Part shown: piece by piece, positions 7,447-15,616 of the stretch
How positions within the stretch are numbered: position 1 is the first letter of the stretch
Layout of the letters: every line of letters begins with the position of its first letter
Assembly (NCBI GenBank): GCA_016936035.1
Contig: JAFGPU010000036.1
Location: forward strand, 1 to 15,616
DNA from: Acidimicrobiales bacterium
Lineage (GTDB): Bacteria > Actinomycetota > Acidimicrobiia > Acidimicrobiales > VFJN01
Direction: 5' to 3'
Length of the DNA stretch: 15,616 nucleotides
Notes under the pieces: generated by a model
Databases searched by the model: none
What the model was told of the DNA's origin: nothing
Seen by the model: only the letters and a program-made list of their open reading frames with translations
Made by a program: the position numbers and the translations under genes

Positions 7447-9610
7447 CGACGCACCGCTGCTTGGCGGCGAGGAACTCGTCGTAGTCGGTGAAGAACAGGC
7501 TGGACCCGTCGTCCTTGGTCACGTCGAGCAGGTACCAGTGCCAGTCGCCCTCGGCCGGCGCGAGCGCCGCCTCGAGGCTGGCACGGCCGGGCGACGCGAT
7601 GGGCGTGGGTGGCAGGCCGGGCTGCTCGCGGGTGTCGTACGCGGTGTTGTCGGTGAGCTCCGCCGTCGTCAGCTCGCAGGGGATGCCGCCCTTCTCGTAG
7701 CAGCTCGTCGCGTCGATGCCGAGGGGCTCGCCGGCAGCGAGCCGGTTGTAGATCACCCGGGCGACGCGGGGGCGGTCTGCGTCGGTGCCGGACTCGCGCT
7801 CGACCATCGACGCGACGATCACGGCTTCGTACGGCGAGATGTTCAGCGCCGCCGCCCGCTCGGTCGCGTTCAGCTCGGTCATGACCTCGTCGAACATCGC
7901 CACCATCCGCTGCACGACCACGGCCTCGCTGTCGCCCTCCTCCACCGCGTAGGTCTCGGGGTAGAGGGTCCCCTCGATGCTGGCCTGCTCGCCGGGCAGG
8001 AACGCCGAACGTGACTCCGGGTCCTCCATCGCTGCCTGCACCCGCTCGGGCGTGAACCCCGGCACGCCCTTCTCGGGATCCGCGAGGCGGTCTCGGACCT
8101 GCGTCATCGTCAGGCCCTCGGGCGCCGTCACCAGGCGCGAGTTCGGCGGCAGCGGATCCTGGGCCAACTCGTCGATCGCCTCGTCGAACGACGAGTTGAG
8201 GTGCAACCGGTAGCTGCCCGCCTGGATGGTGGGCACGTCGCGCAGCTTGGTGTACCAGCCCCACACGGAGGCGTCCGAGATGACACCGGCCTCGGCCAGC
8301 ACGTCGCCGATGCCGGTCGTGCTCGTGCCCGCCGGGATCTCGACCAGCACCTCGTCGCCGGGCGGCCCGGCGGGATCGATCTTGCCCTGCAACCACGACC
8401 AGGCGAACCACCCGGCGACCAGCACCATGACCGTCATCACCGCCAGCACGACGACGGCACTGCGACAGCCGCGCCGTCGGGGCAGGTCGTCGAGGTCGCC
8501 CTCGAGGTCGCCGTCGAGGTCGTCGTCGTAGTCGTCGTAGTCGTAGGAGTCGTCGCCGTAGGCGTCGTCGAACGGGTCGTCGTCACCCCAGTCGGCCGGC
8601 TCGTCGGCGCCCGGGAAGGGGGTCGACGGGGCGGGCCGGTCGAGCGCCGGGACCTCGCTGGTCTCGATGAAGATGTGGTCGTCGGGATCGACCGGTCCCG
8701 GTGGCCCGGCGGGCCCGGCGGGGCCACCCGGTGGGCGGCCGGCCCCGTCACGCGGGCCCCCGATCGGACCGATCCCGCGGTGGTTGCCTGTCTCGCGCCG
8801 GAAACCGCCGGTCGCCGGACCGCCGCGCGGGGGGCCACCGGCGCCAGGACCGTCACGGAACCCCCCGGCCGCCGGACCGACCGAACGGTGACCCCCGGTG
8901 TCACCCCGGAACCCACCTGCCCCCGGACCGACCGCACCATGACCCCCGGTGTCACCCCGGAACCCACCCGCCCCCGGACCGACCGCACCATGACCCCCGG
9001 TATCACCCCGGAACCCACCCGCCACAGGGCGGGCGGGCCGGCGTCCGCGTCCGGGGACCTCGCTGCCGAGGCCGCCGTCCAGATCGGGCCGGCGCCGGCC
9101 CGGCTCGGGCTCGCCGCCCCGGACCCGAGCCGGGGGTACGGGTGCGCGTGCGGGGGCCGATCGCGGCGCGGGACCGGGCGGGGGGCCGGCGCCGGGAGCC
9201 GCTGCGCTGCCGCGAGCGGCGCGCCGGGGCGGCACCGCCGGCTGCGTGCCCGACGGGCGACGCTCGCGAGGCGCACGCTCGACCGGGCCCTGCGCGGGTG
9301 GCGAGCCGAGGCCACGGTCCCGGCTCGGGCGCCGGCCTGTCGGCCCCGGGGCCGCGACCGGCGGCTGGTCGGGTCGGGGGGCCGCCGGCTGGCGACGGCC
9401 CGGCGCGGCGGCGGCTGGCGCACCGCGGCCCGTCAGGTCGCTGACGTCACCGGGATCGCGCCCACCGCCAGCGTCGTCGTTGCGCTTGCGGCCCCGTCCG
9501 GCCGATCCCTTCTCACGCCCCCAGAACTCGTCGTAGGCGTCGTCCTTGGCCCGGCGACGACCACGCCGGCGCCGTGAACCTGCGGGATCGTCTTGGTCGG
9601 AGAACGACAT
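7427..9610 (-). CDS. mltG: Endolytic murein transglycosylase MltG (YceG-like) with long cytoplasmic extension
   Basis: Inner-membrane lytic transglycosylase that cuts nascent glycan strands, ending peptidoglycan synthesis. 727 aa, about twice the E. coli length. Residues 1-380 are a predicted cytoplasmic, disordered extension: basic N-terminus, Pro/Arg/Gly-rich stretch, three 17-residue repeats (198-248), and an acidic run (336-376) just before the membrane. One membrane span lies at about 385-404, followed by a LysM-like region (about 418-470). The catalytic domain has VIVASMVERES with catalytic E604, VIYNRLAAGEPLGIDAT, YDT and GLPPTPIASPG. Extracytoplasmic cysteines (C637, C645, C720, C726) could form disulphides. 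ATG 9610 lacks a clear Shine-Dalgarno. It lies 81 nt after ruvX and overlaps aroE by 20 nt. The catalytic half is certain; the exact start of the extension is less so. Confidence 0.95.
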   Translation of the reverse strand: MSFSDQDDPAGSRRRRGRRRAKDDAYDEFWGREKGSAGRGRKRNDDAGGGRDPGDVSDLTGRGAPAAAAPGRRQPAAPRPDQPPVAAPGPTGRRPSRDRGLGSPPAQGPVERAPRERRPSGTQPAVPPRRAARGSAAAPGAGPPPGPAPRSAPARAPVPPARVRGGEPEPGRRRPDLDGGLGSEVPGRGRRPARPVAGGFRGDTGGHGAVGPGAGGFRGDTGGHGAVGPGAGGFRGDTGGHRSVGPAAGGFRDGPGAGGPPRGGPATGGFRRETGNHRGIGPIGGPRDGAGRPPGGPAGPAGPPGPVDPDDHIFIETSEVPALDRPAPSTPFPGADEPADWGDDDPFDDAYGDDSYDYDDYDDDLDGDLEGDLDDLPRRRGCRSAVVVLAVMTVMVLVAGWFAWSWLQGKIDPAGPPGDEVLVEIPAGTSTTGIGDVLAEAGVISDASVWGWYTKLRDVPTIQAGSYRLHLNSSFDEAIDELAQDPLPPNSRLVTAPEGLTMTQVRDRLADPEKGVPGFTPERVQAAMEDPESRSAFLPGEQASIEGTLYPETYAVEEGDSEAVVVQRMVAMFDEVMTELNATERAAALNISPYEAVIVASMVERESGTDADRPRVARVIYNRLAAGEPLGIDATSCYEKGGIPCELTTAELTDNTAYDTREQPGLPPTPIASPGRASLEAALAPAEGDWHWYLLDVTKDDGSSLFFTDYDEFLAAKQRCVDAGQCG
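8483..8605 (-). repeat. Acidic low-complexity segment of mltG
   Basis: Encodes residues about 336-376 of MltG, an Asp-rich run (for example DDSYDYDDYDDDLDGDL) made of GAC/GAT-heavy codons. The DNA reads as an imperfect gtc/gag trinucleotide tract. It ends about ten residues before the membrane span, next to the basic PRRRGCR that would set the inside topology. Confidence 0.7.
8867..9019 (-). repeat. Three tandem 51-bp repeats within mltG
   Basis: Three in-frame copies of 51 bp (9019-8969, 8968-8918, 8917-8867) encode GGFRGDTGGHGAVGPGA twice and GGFRGDTGGHRSVGPAA once. The first two are nearly identical at the DNA level. Decayed copies follow (residues 249-267, and 268-283 beginning GGFRRETGNHRGIGP). 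The exact 51-bp period is confirmed by the spacing of the shared block at 8901, 8952 and 9003. Confidence 0.92.
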
Positions 9611-9691
9611 GTCTTGGGCGGTGTCCGTGAGGTCCGAGGTGCGGTCAGGGACTCGTGCGGCTGGCAGGCCGTGGCATCGGATCGAGCTGGC

Positions 9692-10117
9692 TCACCCCCG
9701 TGACCGGCCAGCATCGAGCCAGGACTGAAGGATCACCGTAGCAGCGACCTGGTCCACGACTCGGCGACGGTCGCCCTTCTTGACGCCCATCGTCCGCAGG
9801 CTCCGCTCGGCCTCCACCGTCGACAGGCGCTCGTCCCAGGTCACGACCTCGACGTCGAGCGCGGCCCGCAGCTCGTCGACCTCGGCGAGGATGGCCCGTG
9901 CGGCCGGTCCGAGCGAGCCGTCGAGCGAGAGCGGCAGCCCGACCACGACGACATCGGCGCCGGCCTCGTCGACCAGTACGGCGATGCGCCGGTGGTCGCG
10001 TGCCCGGTCGCCGGAGCGCTGCACCACCTCGTACGGGGTCGCCACGGTGCCGGCGCTGTCCGACAGGGCGACGCCGATGCGTCGGGTGCCGATGTCGAGG
10101 GCGACGGCCCGGTTCAC
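9692..10117 (-). CDS. ruvX: Holliday junction resolvase-like protein RuvX (YqgF)
   Basis: RNase H-fold nuclease of the RuvX/YqgF family, linked to 16S rRNA 5'-end processing and/or Holliday junction resolution. 141 aa, normal size. Metal-site motifs are visible: ALDIGTRRIGVALSD (D8), VVVGLPLSLDGS, VVTWDERLST (D95, E96) and RRVVDQVAATVILQSWLD (D122). GTG 10117 is chosen because it places NRAVALDIG at the N-terminus as in relatives. The frame is open far upstream, but that stretch overlaps alaS in another frame. No Shine-Dalgarno is seen. It lies 49 nt after alaS and 81 nt before mltG, the conserved alaS-ruvX-mltG order of actinobacteria. Confidence 0.95.
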   Translation of the reverse strand: MNRAVALDIGTRRIGVALSDSAGTVATPYEVVQRSGDRARDHRRIAVLVDEAGADVVVVGLPLSLDGSLGPAARAILAEVDELRAALDVEVVTWDERLSTVEAERSLRTMGVKKGDRRRVVDQVAATVILQSWLDAGRSRG

Positions 10118-10166
10118 CGCACGCCCGCGGCGGCGGACGGCCCGATGGCGAACGGCACGCCCGGGC

Positions 10167-12761
<2,595 letters not shown>

Positions 12762-12769
12762 AGGTGGTG

Positions 12770-13213
12770 TCAGCCTAGTGGCGACGTGCGGTTGCGCCGA
12801 CGGTGGGTGGTGTCGCCCGCAGTCGGTGACCGGCGCCACCGAGACGCCGCCCGGCCCTGGGGCACCGCGGGTTCGGGCCGGGGAGGCCGGCCGGTCGCGA
12901 CGGCCGCATGGTGCGCGCGGTCGGGCGGCTCTCCGGTCGAGGCCGCCGACGGCGCGCCCGTCCCGATCGCCGGGCCGGTGCCCGGCGCCAGCTCGGACCG
13001 CAGCTCGGCCTCGCGGTCGGCCATGGCGCGGCGCGCCTCGGTGACGACCTCGCGCAGGTCGGTGCCCAGCCGGCGCACCGACGTCGAGACCTCGGCCTGC
13101 ACCTGCTCGGGCGTGTAGCGCCGGACGGTGCGCAGCACCTGGCGGCGGATCCACATGGCGCCGCCGAAGCCGGCGGTGGCCCCGGTGGTGAACCAGAACG
13201 TGCGCTTGAGCAT
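12770..13213 (-). CDS. Small membrane-associated protein, DUF6167-like
   Basis: 147 aa. The N-terminus KRTFWFTTGATAGFGGAMWI is a short hydrophobic anchor (about residues 5-22). It is followed by a basic, helical segment beginning RRQVLRTVRRYTPEQVQAEV that reaches about residue 72 with alternating charge (VVTEARRAMADREAELRSEL), perhaps a coiled coil. Residues 76-147 are Pro/Arg/Gly-rich and probably disordered. The pattern and the place directly upstream of alaS match the DUF6167 family of streptomycetes as I remember it. The function is unknown. ATG 13213 overlaps the stop of the DUF948 gene by 1 nt (TGATG), and the stop lies 8 nt before alaS, so the three are surely co-translated. Confidence 0.8.
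   Translation of the reverse strand: MLKRTFWFTTGATAGFGGAMWIRRQVLRTVRRYTPEQVQAEVSTSVRRLGTDLREVVTEARRAMADREAELRSELAPGTGPAIGTGAPSAASTGEPPDRAHHAAVATGRPPRPEPAVPQGRAASRWRRSPTAGDTTHRRRNRTSPLG
12772..12777 (-). promoter_or_regulatory. Possible -10 element (TAGGCT) just before alaS
   Basis: TAGGCT overlaps the stop codon of the preceding gene (TAGGCTGA) and stands 10 nt before the alaS ATG, which would give a leader of about 3 nt. The context CTAGGCTGACACC recurs, with one change, before the DUF4388 gene. Read-through from rarA is equally possible. Confidence 0.3.
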
Positions 13214-13578
13214 CAGCCGTCGACCTTGCGGGTGCGCAGGCGGCGGGCCGCCTTGGCCGTGCCGCTGGCGAACGCCACCCCCTTGATGACGGGGTTGGCC
13301 ATGGCGATGTAGGCGAGGCGCGAGGCCGAGTCGACCGTGCCGGTCACCGACTCGGCGGTCGACACCAGGCCGTCGAGGCGCATGATCTCGTAGTTGGCGG
13401 CCTCGACCGTGTCGCGCAGGTCGTCGAGCACCGGCGCCGTCTCGGTGCGCATCAACGTGGCGACGTCGCGCAGGGCCCGGAGCGTGCGGACCAGGGCCAC
13501 CAGCGCCACGGCGAGCAGGACGACGGCGACCACGCTGCACCCGGCGACGATCACGGCGGCGAGGTCGGTGGCGCTCAC
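13213..13578 (-). CDS. DUF948 membrane protein
   Basis: 121 aa. One N-terminal transmembrane segment (about residues 8-30, rich in V/A/L) is followed by a helical region of the type seen in DUF948: LVRTLRALRDVATLMRTE, APVLDDLRDTVEAAN, and a C-terminal NPVIKGVAFASGTAKAARRL. Proteins of this family are single-span with coiled-coil-like cytoplasmic or periplasmic helices; their function is unsettled. The start is GTG 13578, in a GTGA overlap with the rarA stop, which decides it against upstream starts that lie inside rarA. The stop overlaps the next gene by 1 nt. This DUF948-DUF6167-alaS order is familiar from streptomycetes. Confidence 0.85.
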   Translation of the reverse strand: MSATDLAAVIVAGCSVVAVVLLAVALVALVRTLRALRDVATLMRTETAPVLDDLRDTVEAANYEIMRLDGLVSTAESVTGTVDSASRLAYIAMANPVIKGVAFASGTAKAARRLRTRKVDG

Positions 13579-14966
13579 GTGCGGTCCCCCCGGTCGCGGT
13601 CGGCCCCGTCGCGGTCGTGGTCGGGTCGGGGGCCGTTGTCGGCGCCGTCGGCCAATCGGTCCATGCGCTCGGCGATCTCCTGCTCGTAACCGTGGCGGGA
13701 GGGCTGGTAGTACACCGCGTCCCGGGCCTCGTCGGGCAGGTACTGCTGGCGCACCCACCCCCGTGGGTCGTCGTGAGGATACTCGTAGCCGACCCCGTGC
13801 CCGAGCGAGTGCGCCGACCGGTAGTGGGCGTCCCGCAGGTGCACGGGCACCTCGCCGCCGACGCCGTTGCGCACGTGCTCGCGAGCGCGCCAGATGCCGA
13901 GCGCGGCCCGGTTCGACTTGGGCGCAGTGGCCAGGTGGACCACGGCCTGCGCCAGGTTGAGCTGCGCCTCGGGCAGCCCGACGTACTCGACTGCGTGCGC
14001 AGCGGCCGTGGCGACCACCAACCCGGTCGGGTCGGCCTCGCCCACGTCTTCGCTGGCGAGGATGACCAGGCGCCGGGCGATGAACCGGGCGTCCTCGCCC
14101 GCCTCGAGCATGCGGGCCAGGTAGTGCAGCGCCGCCTGCGGGTCGGAGCCCCGGATGCTCTTGATGAACGCGGAGATCACGTCGTAGTGCTCGTCGCGGC
14201 CGTAGCGGTGCAGCTTGGTGCCGAGCGCCGCCTCGGCGTCGGCGATCGTCACCACCGTGCCGGCCGCCTCCGGGTCGCGGGCGCGGGCGAGCGCGACCGC
14301 CACCTCGAGGCTCGTGAGGGCATGACGACCGTCGCCGCCGGCCCGCTCCGCCAGGTGGGACAGGGCCTCGGCGTCGGCGTCGGCGCCCTCGGCCTCGAGC
14401 CCCTTGCGCAGCAGCTGGGCGACGGCGTCGGCGTCGAGCGGCTGGAGGCGGAACAGCGTCGAGCGCGACAGCAGCGGGGCGTTCACCTCGAAGTACGGGT
14501 TCTCTGTCGTGGCGCCGACCAGCACCAGCAGGCCGCTCTCGACCGAGGGCAGCAGGGCGTCCTGCTGCGACTTGTTGAACCGGTGCACCTCGTCGAGGAA
14601 CAGGATCGTGCCCTGGCCCCGCTCCCCCAGGCGCTGCTCGGCCTTCGCGACGATCTCGCGCACGTCCTTGACGCTGGCCGACACCGCGGAGAGCTGCTCG
14701 TAGACCTTGGCGGTGTGGCGGGCGATGACCTGGGCCAGGGTCGTCTTGCCGGTGCCGGGCGGCCCCCAGAAGATGGCGGACGACAGGCGGTCGGACTCGA
14801 CCAGCACCCGCAGCGGCCTGCCCGGCCCCACGAGGTCGTCCTGACCGACGATGTCGTCGAGGCGCAGCGGACGCAGGCGCGCCGCCAGCGGCGCCTGCTG
14901 GGCGAGCTGCGCCTCGGCTGCCGCCGCGAACAGGTCGCCGCCACCGGTTGCCGACGTGCGCGCCAT
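13575..14966 (-). CDS. rarA: Replication-associated recombination protein A (RarA/MgsA AAA+ ATPase)
   Basis: Clamp-loader-like AAA+ ATPase acting at stalled replication forks. 463 aa. It starts with [20 protein letters not shown], then Walker A GPPGTGKT (68-75), Walker [16 protein letters not shown] (122-136), sensor 1 GATTENP (151-157) and the arginine finger of LLSRSTLF. The C-terminal MgsA domain has [33 protein letters not shown] and PKSNRA. The tail ends in an Asp/Arg-rich run (about 445-463, [15 protein letters not shown]) that is not part of the family core. ATG 14966 has TAGCCT 7 nt upstream and no Shine-Dalgarno, suggesting a leaderless mRNA. It is the first gene of the tightly packed rarA-DUF948-DUF6167-alaS unit. 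Confidence 0.97.
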   Translation of the reverse strand: MARTSATGGGDLFAAAAEAQLAQQAPLAARLRPLRLDDIVGQDDLVGPGRPLRVLVESDRLSSAIFWGPPGTGKTTLAQVIARHTAKVYEQLSAVSASVKDVREIVAKAEQRLGERGQGTILFLDEVHRFNKSQQDALLPSVESGLLVLVGATTENPYFEVNAPLLSRSTLFRLQPLDADAVAQLLRKGLEAEGADADAEALSHLAERAGGDGRHALTSLEVAVALARARDPEAAGTVVTIADAEAALGTKLHRYGRDEHYDVISAFIKSIRGSDPQAALHYLARMLEAGEDARFIARRLVILASEDVGEADPTGLVVATAAAHAVEYVGLPEAQLNLAQAVVHLATAPKSNRAALGIWRAREHVRNGVGGEVPVHLRDAHYRSAHSLGHGVGYEYPHDDPRGWVRQQYLPDEARDAVYYQPSRHGYEQEIAERMDRLADGADNGPRPDHDRDGADRDRGDRT

Positions 14967-14973
14967 CGGAGCG

Positions 14974-14979
14974 AGGCTA
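14974..14979 (-). promoter_or_regulatory. -10 element (TAGCCT) for rarA, probable leaderless start
   Basis: TAGCCT (TANNNT) followed by 7 nt and ATG on the minus strand, placing the transcript start at the start codon. It sits in the 111-bp gap downstream of a terminator-like inverted repeat, as expected for the head of a new transcription unit. Confidence 0.5.
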
Positions 14980-15023
14980 CAGACCTGCCCCCGGCGAGGC
15001 TCGCGACCGGCCGCCCGACCGGG

Positions 15024-15070
15024 CGACGCCGCCCGGTGGGCCGGCGCGAGGCGGACGGCGGGCGGCGTCG
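15024..15070 (-). terminator. 12-bp perfect inverted repeat after the dehydrogenase gene, probable terminator
   Basis: CGACGCCGCCCG (15024-15035) and CGGGCGGCGTCG (15059-15070) pair perfectly with a 23-nt loop. The stem starts 7 nt after the dehydrogenase stop codon. It has no U-tract, which is usual for GC-rich actinobacterial terminators. Its position before the rarA promoter supports a transcription-unit boundary. Confidence 0.55.
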
Positions 15071-15077
15071 ACTCCGA

Positions 15078-15616
15078 TCAGAGGGTGAGGACCAGCTTGC
15101 CGGTCGTGCGGCCGGTCTCGCTGCGGGCGTGGGCCTCGGCCGCCTGCTCGAGGGGGAACGTGTCCGCCACCTCAACGGTCAGCTCGCCGTCCTCGGCGAT
15201 CTGCGACAGGGCGAACAGGCCCTCGTGGTCGGGCTCGACCAGGAACCCGGTGTAGCGGGCACCGCGGGCGTGGACCGTGGCCGCGAGGTCTGCCGGAGCC
15301 GCCGAGGGCACGTTGACGAACAGCCCACCGGCGCGCAGGGCGGGCACCAGGTCGGCGCTTCCGCCGACCAGGTCGACCACGACGTCGACCTCGCCGGCCT
15401 CGGCGGCGACGTCGGCCGTGGTGTAGTCGATGGGCTGGTCCACGCCGAACCGGCGCAGTGCGTCGTGCTTGGCGGCCCGGGCGGTGCCGAGCACCACGGC
15501 GCCGCGCGCCTTGGCCACCTGCACCGCCAGGTGACCGACGCCGCCGGCTGCGGCGGTGACGAGCACCCGCTGGCCCGGTTGCACGTTGGCGGTGTCGACC
15601 AGGATCTGCCACGCCG
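15078..15616 (-). CDS. MDR-family zinc-type alcohol dehydrogenase / quinone oxidoreductase-like, 5' end cut by window
   Basis: C-terminal 179 residues of a medium-chain dehydrogenase/reductase. It enters at AWQILVDTANVQPGQRVLV, followed by the dinucleotide-binding motif TAAAGGVGHLAVQVAKARGA. Then come VVLGTARAAKHDALRRFGVD, QPIDYTTADV, VDVVVDLVGGS (the usual end of the nucleotide domain) and the end ETGRTTGKLVLTL. This fits NADPH-dependent quinone or enone reductases of the MDR superfamily, which are cytosolic and usually zinc-free. The N-terminal catalytic domain is outside the window, so zinc binding and substrate cannot be judged. It precedes rarA on the same strand by 111 bp with a terminator-like repeat between, so it is probably not part of the rarA operon. 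Confidence 0.9.
   Translation of the reverse strand, partial: AWQILVDTANVQPGQRVLVTAAAGGVGHLAVQVAKARGAVVLGTARAAKHDALRRFGVDQPIDYTTADVAAEAGEVDVVVDLVGGSADLVPALRAGGLFVNVPSAAPADLAATVHARGARYTGFLVEPDHEGLFALSQIAEDGELTVEVADTFPLEQAAEAHARSETGRTTGKLVLTL

Noticed and set aside
8483..9019. CRISPR-like array because of regular repeats
   Set aside because: The repeats are contiguous, in frame with mltG and have no spacers.
8201..9577. 458-codon plus-strand frame opposite mltG
   Set aside because: Antisense reading of the mltG low-complexity region; its apparent repeats are the complement of the 51-bp units.
9611..9691. Intergenic gap between ruvX and mltG as a promoter or small RNA region
   Set aside because: No TANNNT box at a useful distance, no Shine-Dalgarno and no strong hairpin seen.

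Overview
This is a GC-rich window (roughly 70% by eye). Every gene I can support lies on the minus strand, so transcription runs from high to low coordinates. The gene order is that of the conserved actinobacterial block rarA - alaS - ruvX - mltG - aroE - prepilin peptidase - aroC - aroK - aroB - Xaa-Pro peptidase. The GC content, GTG/TTG starts, DUF948/DUF6167-type partners of alaS, a DUF4388 protein and probable leaderless starts all suggest a high-GC actinobacterium. An acidimicrobial lineage is my best guess, but that is inference and no marker here settles it.

Layout in transcription order: (1) 15616-15078, the C-terminal half of an MDR-family (quinone reductase-like) dehydrogenase, cut by the window edge and followed by a 12-bp perfect inverted repeat that looks like a terminator. 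(2) 14966-10167, rarA, a DUF948 membrane protein, a DUF6167-like membrane protein and alaS, tightly packed with 4-nt and 1-nt overlaps and then an 8-nt gap. (3) 10117-6553, ruvX, mltG and aroE; mltG and aroE overlap by 20 nt. (4) 6406-3933, a DUF4388 protein with a long disordered tail and a type IV prepilin peptidase. (5) 3859-1095, aroC-aroK-aroB with 8-nt and 14-nt overlaps. (6) 1051-1, a nearly complete Xaa-Pro peptidase.

The window holds four shikimate-pathway enzymes (AroB, AroE, AroK, AroC). It also holds alanyl-tRNA synthetase, a Holliday-junction-resolvase-like protein, a fork-rescue ATPase, and MltG, which ends glycan strands. This is core chromosome: I see no IS element, phage gene, CRISPR array, tRNA or rRNA. 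No gene-free stretch exceeds 300 bases; the longest is the 146-bp gap between aroE and the DUF4388 gene.

I did not find a convincing new defence or biosynthetic system. The observations most worth checking are a recurrent TANNNT box placed exactly 6-7 nt before three start codons (probable leaderless mRNAs), a 51-bp tandem repeat inside the cytoplasmic extension of MltG, a DUF4388 protein beside a prepilin peptidase, the small membrane pair between rarA and alaS, and the absence of a dehydroquinase gene between aroB and the peptidase.
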